DNA of 64,000 nucleotides from Heliocidaris tuberculata. Lineage: Eukaryota; Echinodermata; Echinoidea; Camarodonta; Echinometridae. Below the pieces are notes generated by a model. The model was given only the letters and a program-made list of their open reading frames with translations. It was not told the origin of the DNA and ran no database searches. Both the position numbers and the translations under genes were made by a program. This document shows, piece by piece, positions 34,045 to 44,029 of the stretch (the first letter of the stretch is position 1; every line of letters starts with the position of its first letter). Where the stretch lies: positions 9,837,327-9,901,326 of the forward strand of contig CM046833.1 in the NCBI GenBank assembly GCA_025618425.1, written 5' to 3'.

Positions 34045-34570
34045 AGGGTACCAATCACCAATTAATATCTTGGTCTGTATGTGGAGGTTCCGTGTCGTTA
34101 TACTATATTCAGAAAGTGGGCTTTGAATATTACTTCTATATAGAGAGATATTGCAAGTTTAATTACACTCTCTATAAGCGTAAAAGCGACTCGTGAGTAG
34201 ACTACTCGACGTACCCGTACCCGACGTAGTCTGCAAGCACAGACCCTAATTTGACACTTTATCAGAAAATCATTGTGTCTTGAGAGGAGCCTAATCCAGC
34301 TACCTACTGGTCAGGAGCAGCTACAGTACATGGCCTATGGTAGTCTTACAGCGCAGACTCTCTTGTACGACTGACCAGGGTTTGTGCCTGCAAACTATAC
34401 CCGACGTACCGGCCAAGATAAGGGCTTGTGCGGAACCCAACTCGGAGTTCGGTTCCACGCGCACCTTCTGTCATCCTTTATTTCTTTCATATCTATAGAA
34501 TGCAAGTTCTTTGAGCTACATTTATACTTCCTAGCTGTCCGCAACTTAATTGTTCCGGTGATTGGTACAC
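34045..34570 (+). mobile_element. TTAA-flanked MITE, family T1 copy 2, interrupted
   Basis: Begins AGGGTACCAATCACC after TTGA and ends GGTGATTGGTACAC before TTAA (34571-34574). Its interior follows copy 1 (25128) but is split by a different MITE at 34227-34397. Removing that insert and one 9-bp duplication leaves about 346 bp, in line with the 366-bp uninterrupted copy. Confidence 0.9.
34227..34397 (+). mobile_element. MITE of the 9-bp-duplication family (short subfamily, copy C), nested
   Basis: 171 bp from TAGTCTGCAAGCACAGACCC to GGGTTTGTGCCTGCAAACTA. It is flanked by a perfect 9-bp duplication, TACCCGACG, at 34218-34226 and 34398-34406. It sits inside family T1 copy 2, so it is the younger insertion. 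A 9-bp duplication is characteristic of Mutator-like elements, though the short TAGT... terminus is not enough to prove that superfamily. It is non-coding. Confidence 0.92.
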
Positions 34571-34730
34571 TTAAAGTTCGGAACTTTAAATTTTATAATT
34601 TCTTTATGAATAGCCAACGTGTAATTATATTATTTGTGCGGATTTGCATTTCTATAAAAATAATGAGCAAACAAGGTAACAACAACAGCAACAGCAACAA
34701 AAAATAACAACAACATAGCATCATCATTAT

Positions 34731-34904
34731 CCTGGGCCCCGTTCCATAAAACTTACCATTAATGGTAACTCTGCTATCAGTGATAACTACCATGGTAACA
34801 TGATCTAACATCACTCAACAGCCAATCAAAATCAAGGTTTCCATGGGAGGTACCATTGATGGCAAAGTTACCGTTAATGGTAAGTTTTATGCAACGGGGC
34901 CCTG
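34731..34904. mobile_element. 174-bp MITE with 40-bp terminal repeats
   Basis: The first 40 bp (CCTGGGCCCCGTTCCATAAA, then ACTTACCATTAATGGTAACT) pair with the last 40 bp with four mismatches or fewer. The interior includes CTACCATGGTAAC, resembling an RFX site. The target duplication is unclear. The GGGCCCCGTTnCATAAA terminus may be related to the CCCCGTCTTATAAAG segment at 14548. Confidence 0.85.
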
Positions 34905-35123
34905 GTCCCATTACTGACCCACATTGTGCTGTGGTTTTCCTATGCTCTTATAATCTCCTTGAAATGTTGAGTTGATTTTAATGTGGTAGCTAGCAGGGTT
35001 GTAGAATATCCAGAATTTGAACCCGATCATGAAATATTTCACCATTACTTAAACTTTTGATATATAGGTCTACTTGTCGTTCCCCCTCACTCAAAAACGG
35101 ATTTACTCTTTATAAAAAAAAAG

Positions 35124-35287
35124 GGAATTTTCACTCTGTTTTGTTTTTCACCCCCCCCCCCCCCCCCGGAGTCACGTCAGTGATCTCTTGCTTAGGAGTA
35201 ACTATCGAGTGAATATCGAGTCCTGTCTTAAAAGAAGGAAGTGAATTCTAGGTCCGTTTTCACTATTCCCTCGGGGAGTCATCGATT
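35124..35287. repeat. Dispersed repeat, copy 2 (first copy at 4439)
   Basis: Same order of words as at 4439-4620, for example GAGTCACGTCAGTGATC and TTCACTAT..CCTCGGGGAGTCA, with a C17 run inserted near 35151. It is followed by a 30-nt poly-T. Family unknown. Confidence 0.6.
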
Positions 35288-35803
35288 CCTTTTTTTTTTT
35301 TTTTTTTTTTTTTTTGAGAGAGAGAGAGATATGAATAAGCCTACGTCTCTAAGACCTCTCTCTGCTGATGAAGAAGAAGGCCTCGTCATGGCAAAAGCAA
35401 ATTAGGCTAAGTTTGCTAGAGGGGAAGCATTGCTTGTCCCTTGATCTCGTCCCGTTTCCAGGGATCAGAGCTCTCCTAACTATCCACAGCCCGCACGCTT
35501 CCGATGAAAATCCCTGACTCACGATGCAGCTACCCCCAAACCAAAGGATACTCCTTCACATTTTTAAAGGCATAATAGGCAGTTCCCATGTAATTCGCTG
35601 ACACCAGACTTTATGGAAAGGACTGAAAATATTAATGGGTGTACATAAGTCTGACAAAACAGATATCATCACAAAGTGAAGCAGTGTTATAATTTTTAAA
35701 TAAAAACACTTTATTTATCCATGTACATGTAGTTAATTGTTGATTAATTGATGTATTTATCGGTTTAGTTCATTGGTTATTTTTGTTTATTTATTCATTG
35801 TTT

Positions 35804-35910
35804 TCTTCTTCTTTTTCTTTTTCTTCTTCGTTTCTTTTTCTTTTTCTTTTTCTTCTTCGTTTCTTTTTCTTTTTCTTTTTCTTCGTTTCTTTTTCTTTTT
35901 CTTCCTTTTT
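35804..35910. repeat. Pyrimidine minisatellite (TTTCTTTTTC / TTCTTCG units)
   Basis: CTTCTTCGTTTCTTTTTCTT and CTTTTTCTT units recur three to four times with a higher-order period near 36 bp. The Phe-rich frame here is a by-product. Confidence 0.85.
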
Positions 35911-37097
35911 TCCTCTTTATGTTGGAGCTGTTTCACTTATGCTCAATAATGTGCGATTAATCTTTGAGCAAAGAGGGTTGCTCTTATAATACATCTCCCC
36001 CCCCCCCCTCTCTCTCTCTCTCTTTATCTCATTCCTCTTATCTTTTCCTCATTTCCCTTCTCCTGTTTTCTCCTTCCTTTTAAACACCTATGTTTGATGA
36101 TGCAATTATTGACTTATATTAAATATTACCCTATATACGACTCTTGACAATCTGACGTTGTGCTCCGAGATGTACACTGTCTTGCATGAACCGCAAGATG
36201 GCGTACGTCATAATCGTGATGTATAGAGGAGTCGAGGACCTTCGTGTCCATGTCTGTAATTAGATATTTAAGTACTCAATACTGGTGCACGCATTGCTTT
36301 GCAGCTAAGGTGTTCCCCCAATGCATACGTTACTGATATTACGATCAACCCGTGCTGTTGCTGGTAACAACATCATAGCATAACATAATTCCAGTGGAAA
36401 TGACGAGCTTATACGTGACAGTAAAGCTTTCCAAAACGTTGAAAAAGTAAATATATTAACTTAGCCCTACATGCGAGAAAGGTCTTGTGCCTTTTTTTGT
36501 GTGTAGAAGACAGCGATAGAAGCTTTTCCGTTGCCACAACGAGCGTGATCTTGCTTCCGAAAAGGAGGAAATTAATTTCGCTATTTACTATCCAAACTAT
36601 CTCCTGCCGGCGTTCCGTCATTTCATCACAATCCGCTTATAAGGTTATATGTACGTGATATTATTGCGGTTAAACTGCAAAAACAACATACATGTACATG
36701 TACGCCGATATCCACATGCCGTACTTTAGAGCGAGTTTATATAATCACTAAATTGTTACATGTAGATTGTATTGTTTGTATGTTTTGTATCATTGAAAAC
36801 CCTGTACATGTATTGAAATATTTTTTTAAAAAAATTATAGTTAAGGAGCTTTCTAAAAACTTAAATGTTCAAACAAATTTAAACATGTTAAAAGGGTGGA
36901 TCCAACAGTGTAATAAATGGAGTGCAATTTTAGAAGATAAAAATTAGTCGCTCAAAGACGCTCATCATCCTGTTTTTATTTTGATTAATTGATTAATTAT
37001 GCCGTTTCATGTTACATTTTGTTAGCATGGTGAGTATAGGTAAAGAAGAACAAGAAAAGAAAAACATCTGGAATTGGAACAGCGCCCCCTCCTTACC

Positions 37098-37128
<31 letters not shown>

Positions 37129-37439
37129 TACATGTAACTGTGTTTGCGGTTATGAAAAATATACATGTAAGAAAAAACATTGCCACTGTTTCTTCAACCT
37201 TTTTTCATAATAACTTTTCACTCAAAACAAGAATTTGGATGCAGAACTTGTATAGCCGACCAATTTAAATTATTCGTCTTTTAATTTTGATATTCAATAT
37301 TGGAGATGAAACTGGGTCACCAGGTACGACTGATATCAAAGGTAAGCCAGCCTTTGATATCTGCGGCGTATACACGGAGGAAGATACTCATTGGCCTCTG
37401 GTCTCAGATCGTATTTATTTTTCCACAAAATATTATTGG

Positions 37440-38005
37440 GAGAAAGAGAGAGGCGGGGGTTGGGGGGGGGGGGTCTAGGGAGAGAGGGAGTGTGGGATGG
37501 TGATAGAGATAGGGAGGGGGTTAAAATATTTGGAGTCGGGTAGGATGAGAGAGAGAAAGAAAGAGAGAAAGAGAGAGAGAGAAAGAATTTCCATGACCCA
37601 AATATCATATGAAATCATCATTTGGAAAACTCTTTCATCTTGAATCGACGCGGTAAGCGGACACGAGGCGAAGACTTTTCCCTTTCAAGCTCCAAGGCTG
37701 CCCGAAGGTAGAGAAATGAATGAGCTATGAGAATAGGAAGACAGATGTGGACGGAATATAGGGAAAAACTTTGTCACAACTAAAAGAGAAGGTAAATTTA
37801 TAAGAGACAGATTCGTACACACATAATCAGATTGAGGGGGACAAGGGGATTGAGGAGGGGGGGGGGGGGCGGAGTGACAAGGAGGGGAGAGAGAGAGAGA
37901 AAGGGGAGAGGTTGGGGAGACAGTGTCGTGAGACAGACAGAGATACAGACATATTGAGTGGTGTAGAGAGACAGAGAGAGAGAGAAGGGGGGGGGGCGCA
38001 AACTA
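37440..38005. repeat. Interrupted purine-rich tracts
   Basis: Plus-strand A/G tracts at 37438-37590 and 37828-38000 with G runs (37457-37470, 37855-37869, 37984-37996) and GA repeats. The minus-strand Ser-Leu frames (37336-37608, 37798-38142) are artefacts. The 240 bp between the tracts is ordinary sequence. Confidence 0.8.
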
Positions 38006-38467
38006 TTTAAGATAGAGAGAGAACTGAAATGACAATAAGATCTTACAGAGAAAGCATTATACAACAACAACAAAAAAATGCATTTATGCAAGATCGATGG
38101 CGAGAGCTCACCTAGATTTTGTGACAGGGGGTACGATAACATCCTCGGGCTTGAGGTCGTGCAGTCAGCAATGATATCTAGGATATGGTATTCGACTACG
38201 AAAAAGCAATTTCAAAGGTATTCTTGTTAAAGATGAAAAATAACCATTCATAGAATTAAAATAATAACTGTGCACGTTCATTGTTCAGAACCACATTATC
38301 ATTGCATTATAAATAGGTTCTATGACGCGATGCTCTGGCGGCATTATTGCCCCCCCCCCCCCCCGTAAACTTCCTACACTAACTTAATTACCGATTTCAA
38401 CCCAAGACCAAACATTATACATGTACTTTACCCTAAAACCAATCGCAACCCTAAACATGTAACTTAA

Positions 38468-38906
38468 GGGCTGGTCACATTTGTCCGATTACGATAACGA
38501 TATTAACGGTATTTTTCATTAAAGGAACAACCTACAGCTGCTCAACTATATTGACAGCCACACGCATACTGAGTCTCAACCGTCCACGCCGTACAGTAGG
38601 GTGTGCCTTTAATTGAAAATATCGTTATCTTTATCGGGCAAATGTGACCGGCCCTTAAATCTATACTTGCATACATGTATCTTTGACGAAATAAGGACTG
38701 GTCATGTTCGTCCGATAACGATAATGATGACGAATTTTGTCATTAAAGGTACACCCTAGAGCTGCTCTACTACAAACAGTCATGAATATACTCACATATG
38801 CACACCAGGCTGTACCGTTGTTTGTTTTTTACCGTTGATTGTCGTTATCGGACAAATGTGACCAGCCCTCAAATCTATACTTGCATGTATATCTTTGACG
38901 AAATAA
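38468..38906. mobile_element. Tandemly duplicated TTAA-flanked MITE (family T5)
   Basis: Unit 1 (38468-38654) runs GGGCTGGTCACATTTGTCCG to CAAATGTGACCGGCCC between TTAA at 38464-38467 and 38655-38658. Its ends pair over about 40 bp. The following 36 bp (AAATCTATACTTGCAT...TCTTTGACGAAATAA) recurs after a second, more diverged unit (38695-38870). So MITE plus flank was duplicated in tandem. It is non-coding. Confidence 0.85.
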
Positions 38907-39382
38907 ACCCCGGATCATAATTATGCTGGGCCACCTTATATACAATCGACCCAACGACTTGTTTAGAAAAAAAAAATGCTATAAGCAAGGAAAGAGAATT
39001 TTCCAGAAATGCTCCATGCGCAAAATAATATGACTTGTGTTTTTCAACTTGGAAATGATTTCCAGAAGGTTTTCTTTAGTTTGCGTATATTTTGTTGGTC
39101 GGAAAATCCTATCAATTATTGCTTGATAAACAATAACTGTAAACAGATTCCTTAGAATGCAATTTCATTACTCGAACTTTGTATACGCCACCAAACTGCC
39201 CCTGGCGAATGTATAAAGTAGTTCATCCTATCGAGTTACTGATTGTTGTGCAGAAAAATGCGTATTTTGCACGGAGGCGGTGTTTTTGCGACACAACTTT
39301 TCCAAAGTTCAGTGAAGTCAATTGATGTTTGTGCATTATATAGCTAACCTAGTTAGGAACAATACCAACCACGCCAACAGTG
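38907..39382. other. No gene recognised
   Basis: AT-rich, unique-looking. It begins with ACCCCGGATCATAATTATG, which resembles the edge of the telomere-like repeat family seen at 45.7 kb. Confidence 0.45.
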
Positions 39383-40030
39383 CCAAATCATCACGCTTCC
39401 TTTTCCAGGCCAAACGTGCTGTTGCGCTAGTTGCTGCTATGTCGGTAGAGCCCCATGTTTCTTTTGTCCAGTAGTTTCATGCTCTTTTTATGTCGGGAGA
39501 GCCCCATTATTGTCCACTGGCAGGGCAATTTTAAATGTGCTAGTTGTTGCTATGTCGGGAGGTAATCATTTTCTGTCCACCATTAGGCGGTTTTACTAGT
39601 TTTACTATAGTGCTTGTTACATGCTATGCCGGGATGTTTCATCATTATTACACTGTCAGACAGGTGTACGTACGCTAGTAATTGCCAGGCCGGGAGAGCC
39701 TCATCTATCCACTGTCACTGTCAGACTTTTATTTCATGCGCTTGTTGTTGCTATGTCGGGAGAGGCTCATCACATCTCCACTGTCGGGCAGTTTTACATG
39801 CGCTAGTTGTTGCTATGTCGGGAGAGTCTCATCACATCTCCACTGTCAGACATTGTTTCATGCGCTAGTTGTTGCTATGTCGGGAGAGCCTTATCACATC
39901 TGCACTGCCAAGCGGTTTTAACAAGGAGGTACGTCCTTGGTTTTACATGCGCTAGTTGTTGCTATATCGGGAGAGCATTATGATATGCCCACTGTCAGGC
40001 AGTTTAAATGCACTTTTTTTCCTGTCTGGT
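39383..40030. repeat. 62-bp minisatellite, about ten diverged units
   Basis: The core GTTGCTATGTCGGGAGAG followed by a CATCTCCACTGTC-type segment recurs at about 39432, 39483, 39545, 39619, 39680, 39746, 39808, 39870 and 39958. Spacing is 62 bp in the best-preserved units and 51-74 bp elsewhere. One unit carries a 24-bp insert containing the palindrome-like AAGGAGGTACGTCCTT (39921-39936). Overlapping frames in all three phases are by-products. Units abut with no unique spacers, so this is not a CRISPR array. Confidence 0.92.
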
Positions 40031-41092
40031 AAGTCTGATGTTTTGTTTTGTTTTTGTGTATGTTGCTGTGTGTGTGTGTGGGAGGGGGGGGGGGGTCACA
40101 ACGCTCTCTTTCATAGCAGTCTTTTAGGGGGTAATGAATGAAGGAATTTTTAAATAGTGGTTCGGCTCTTCATGAAACAACAGCACCTAATCAGTAAATC
40201 ATTTAAAGGGAAATTAATTTTCTTCAACTCTCTCTTATTCTGATTATTGTAGGAAAGGCCATTGTAATGTCTTCGTCCTAACAAGCAAGCCAACGAAAGC
40301 CACATATTATCGCCCGAGGAAATTCATGCCGAGTGAATAACGATGATGGTATAGAAATAGAAACAAGCTGACGAGTCGGTGGCGTAATTTTTAAGGGGCA
40401 CGGGGGCACGTGACCCCCTCCCCCAATTGAACGGTGGGGAAAAGAGAAAGAGAGGGAGATGGGAAATAGAAGGTGAAAAGGAGATGATAGTGAACCCTCC
40501 CAAACCCTTAGTTTTGGTGACCTTGTTAACTCACATGTCATCCACAAAATAGAGTATTATCCATCGCCGCCCCCATGATGCCCCAAATAGCCGGTCCCAC
40601 GCTACGCTTCTGTCAAGAGCCCACCGAGTGGGTTTAGACTTTCATCAAAGAACCCTTTATGATAAAGGATGAATACACTCTTATGCTAACTCCCCCCCCC
40701 CCCCCCCCCCCCCACCACACACTTAGTTCTCATTTCTGGAAAGTTATAAGCAAAATGGAAAAAAAAAGCCTACATGACTGACTAAGCTAAAGGGGAAAAA
40801 ATGGTCCTCGACCATATTTTAGTTCAAAGGATGTTTTGTGTGTTCTGTTTTGGGCATTTCCTATTTATCTCTGTTGTTTTTACACAACTCATTTAGACAT
40901 TATAGAGGAAAAAATCAGTAAGAAAACGTGCATGTAATAAGAGATAATTATATTTTGCGAACTTTTTCTCATGTTAAAGAATAATGAGCTTAACCCGCAA
41001 GTCATAACATTCCATCTATTTCACGCTACGAAAGTACGATGTACCTAATCTTAACACGACGGACGAGCAGAAAACTTTAAAGAAACAGATCA
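40031..41092. other. No gene; G and C runs
   Basis: A (GT)n/G12 tract near 40066-40095, a GA-rich stretch at 40440-40480, a 22-nt C run at 40692-40713 and AT-rich DNA. The 89-codon minus frame at 40278-40547 is unrecognised. Confidence 0.5.
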
Positions 41093-41935
41093 GTGAAGGT
41101 TTGAGCAAAATACGATAAGAAATATGAAAGTTATGAATTTTTGAAATTGTAATCAATCACAAAAATCATTAATTTACATTTTCTCTAAAGGAAATATTCA
41201 ATCATACATGCACCCTATATAACAATAATTGCTTTATTTCTTAAGGCCACCGCACACCTTACGATCGGTCTGCGATCCGATTTGTGAAATAAATCGCTAT
41301 GGCATTAAATACTGGCATTTTAACAAATGAAATCTACCCTATTCAGGTTCTGAAAAGTAATATGAATACTAAGCATAGGGTTTTGGTGAGCTGTCAGCTT
41401 TCTACAGGGAATATGGGCAAAATTAGTTTCAAATCGTAGGCAGTCGTACGATTTTTGTGACGTCACTACGACTCGGAGCCGATTGGGCCATTACACCGAC
41501 TAGAAAACACGGCAAAGGCCGTATTATCGATTTTTCTATATATGTACGACTATTCAGACCCTCAATCAAAGATATTTTTCGTTTTTAAATGATTTGTCGA
41601 ATGATATTACATTTTCTTCTGAAATCGGATCGCAGACCGATCGTAAGGTGTGCGGTGGCCTTTATATATTTTTACATAAAACCTGTATGAAACAAATTAT
41701 TCCTTCATCAGAAACTAAGAAAATGAAATTTTCCGTACTGAGCAAATGGGAGAGGAGCTCGCAAGATGCGTCACGGACTTGCCAAATTGTGTTTGATTGA
41801 TGACAACTTCAGAAATTTATAACTTTCTTATTTCTGATCGGATTTTGCTCAAACTGTCACTAATTTGTTTGTCACTTATCTTCTTTTATTCAAATCAACT
41901 TTAATACCAGGGTGGACTTTCCCTTTGCTACTTTG
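41093..41935. mobile_element. Foldback relative of family T3, host of a nested insertion
   Basis: GTGAAGGTTTGAGCAAAATA...GTTATGAATTT at 41093-41140 is complementary to 41813-41860, and the right edge ends CCAGGGTGGACTTTCCCTTT. These features match the 585-bp element at 50178 (AGGGAAATCCAACCTT terminus and a subterminal AGAAAGTTATGAAT arm). The left terminus is lost or unrecognisable. The middle is occupied by the element at 41244-41661. Confidence 0.65.
41244..41661. mobile_element. 418-bp MITE with perfect 40-bp terminal repeats, nested
   Basis: AGGCCACCGCACACCTTACG... (40 bp) is repeated exactly in complement at the right end. TTA flanks both sides (41241-41243 and 41662-41664). Three-base TTA/TAA duplications and GGCC-rich ends point to PIF/Harbinger. 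A TTAA target with one mutation is the alternative. Perfect terminal repeats suggest a fairly recent insertion. It contains a TGACGTCA octamer at 41458-41465. The 68-codon frame at 41594-41800 crosses its right end and is not a gene. Confidence 0.9.
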
Positions 41936-42084
41936 TAAATTGTAGAAAAGTGTGGGCGAGCGAGTAGTATAAATCGAGGATAAAAATACCCTTACGCACT
42001 TCGACCTCATATTCTAGAGGGTCGCAAAAACTTGAAAAAGGTCTCGTGCACGGGCAATGAGTCCTTTCAGAAAAAAAAAAATTA

Positions 42085-42530
42085 TAATAGTATGTTGAAT
42101 TGTTGAGTAGGAAGAGAGGGAAAGAAAAAATACGGGAAAGAAAGGTAGAATAGAGAATGGTGAATGCGATGTATAATTATAAATGAGATGATAATTTCAT
42201 TTGGTGACGACGATGATGATGATGTTGATGAATGAGGAGGTAAAGGAAGAATAAGGGAGAGAGAGAGAGAGAGAGAGAGTAGGAGAGAAATTGATGGGTT
42301 AGCAAATGATATTCGGAGTTGAGACATTTGTTTGATGATGAAGAAGAAAGAAAAAAAAAGGAGAAGGAGAGGGAGAAGTAAAGAAGAAGAGGGTAAATGA
42401 AAAACATGGAAGAATATGGGACAAGAGGAGAGAGGGGAGAGACATTGATAGAGAGAGAGGGGGGGGGGGGGGGAGGGAGGGGGAGGGGGATGCGGTGAAA
42501 TGGAATGCGGTGAAAAAGGAGGAAGGCAAG
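42085..42530. repeat. Polypurine tract of about 450 bp
   Basis: The plus strand is dominated by A and G, including GA at 42258-42280, GAAGAAGAAAG at 42338-42365 and a G14 run at 42459-42473. Only a GATGATGATG-type segment (42207-42234) breaks the bias. The 179-codon minus frame (42082-42621) and its companions are Ser/Pro/Leu strings encoded by this tract. Confidence 0.85.
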
Positions 42531-43614
42531 TGTGGCAGAGAGGACAGGGTGGGTACATGCATGGTATAAGTTGACGAATGGAGCGGGGGCGTTTAGAATA
42601 TGAAATAACTGAAATTAGCACACGTACAGTGCTTAGAAAAGGTTAAAAGATTAATTTCAGCCTCAATACCAATATGATGTTCCAGCAGGATGATGTGGAA
42701 CATTGGATGCGGCTTACATAAACACGTCTCGTATAATTTTTGGGTGTAAATGTATATCCAGATTAATTAATATTGTTAAAATGATTGATAGCAGGCAGCC
42801 CACTGGGTAATATCGCTCTCGTCATGATCGTCACTGTTGGCCACTCAACTCGAGATGTCCACGTTCGCTGGTAATTCATCCGCCGTGCAATTAGCAAGGA
42901 GAACCCGGAAGCAGCGAACTCCCAGGGACCGATGACCGTATGACTTGTGGCCTGGTTGAAAGACGCAAGCGGGACCGGCCGTCGCACTCCGTCGCGTCGG
43001 CATCACCATGGCAACACTTGCGCTGGGCGCTGACCTAAATTCTCAAATTAGCGTGACTTTCCACTGGTTTTAGCCAGAAAGGAAAGAATCATGTGTCAGA
43101 AATAAAGGACGGGGAATTACACTCGCGATGCTCCTGCCAACAGAGCAAACGCGCGCGCGCGAGAGAGAGACAAGAAAAATAACAATTGCGTATAAATATC
43201 CATTTTTTGCCCTTCATCATGTAGATTCGAATAAAGGGATATCCGTTCCCCTTACGTCAGTAAGATGTGGGATCGCAGGCAAGGTTGAGATGTTTTTCGG
43301 AACAATAGTTTCTTCTATTTTCTCGACGAAAACCCAACTCCCACGCGTTCTTTTTTTAATGGCTGTGCCGAGAAGACGGTAATTGAAAATAGGCATTGCA
43401 AGACAATCAAATATGGCAACATTGTGTATAATTACCCTACTTTATGTAGTTAGAAACATGAAGAGGAACAAGTTTGTAAGATGAACCACTCTTATTCACT
43501 TAATGATCAGTAAAAGAAAGAAAGACAAGAAATACATGTCAATGTACATGAAACCTTTTATAGTCGATTTCTACAGATTTTGTTTTCGTATGTGGTATGT
43601 TAACTGACAAGACG
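42531..43614. promoter_or_regulatory. CpG-richer segment with near-consensus X-box
   Basis: 42790-43070 is GC- and CpG-richer than its surroundings. It includes ATCACCATGGCAAC at 43002-43015, which matches the RFX X-box consensus GTNRCCATRGYAAC except at its first base. (CG)n and (GA)n follow at 43152-43168. The frames at 42763-42987 (minus) and 43128-43382 (plus) are unrecognised. A promoter or enhancer is possible but no transcript evidence is present in sequence. Confidence 0.3.
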
Positions 43615-43618
43615 TTAA

Positions 43619-44025
43619 CCCTTTCAGGACAGGAATTATTTAAGGGCTAAATTGATCACAGTTTGTTCTTCAAATTGGCAACAATAATATTTTTCGTTTA
43701 GTGCTACATGGTTCTAACAAAATGTAATGTCTTTGAAAACAATATACATCATTAGAAACTTAGTCGAAAGTTGAAAAAATTGCCAATTTTGTTAAAAAAC
43801 AGTGATTTTGAACCTCTCAATGTGTTGCCAATTTAAGGATTTTGAAGCTTATTCTCCTTTTTAAAATTCCTGGCATCAAACGCAATATGATTATGCAACA
43901 AAAATGGACACAGTATGTGCAGAATTTTTTGCTCTTTCTACTCATGCATCTGGTATATTTTTTAAGGCTCTAAATCAAAAGTTATTGGGCCAAACCACAA
44001 AATGTGGTCAATTGTCTCGAAAGGG
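43619..44025. mobile_element. piggyBac-like MITE
   Basis: TTAA at 43615-43618 is followed by CCCTTTCAGGACA. The right end is TGTCTCGAAAGGG, then TTAA at 44026-44029. TTAA duplication plus CCCTTT termini are the hallmarks of piggyBac elements. The 407-bp interior is AT-rich and has no open frame of note. Confidence 0.85.
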
Positions 44026-44029
44026 TTAA

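Larger units (their letters stand above)
35288..38467. other. No recognised gene; simple tracts
   Basis: Holds poly-T tracts (35289-35315 and 37101-37126), (CT)n at 36009-36023, a TACATGTACATG palindrome near 36690, and purine-rich stretches listed separately. The minus frame at 36409-36621 and the plus frame at 36753-36947 are unrecognised. ATGGTGAGTAT near 37027 is a donor-like sequence without an exon. Confidence 0.45.

Noticed and set aside
35010..35035. Polymerase III B box (minus strand GGGTTCAAATTCTGG)
   Set aside because: No A box or tRNA-like arm lies at the required distance upstream, so it is probably a chance match.
39383..40030. CRISPR array
   Set aside because: Repeated units abut with no unique spacers of constant length, units are diverged, and the DNA is clearly eukaryotic. 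It is a minisatellite.
42082..42621. 179-codon minus-strand open frame
   Set aside because: It reads the complement of a polypurine tract; stops are depleted by composition, and overlapping frames are equally open.
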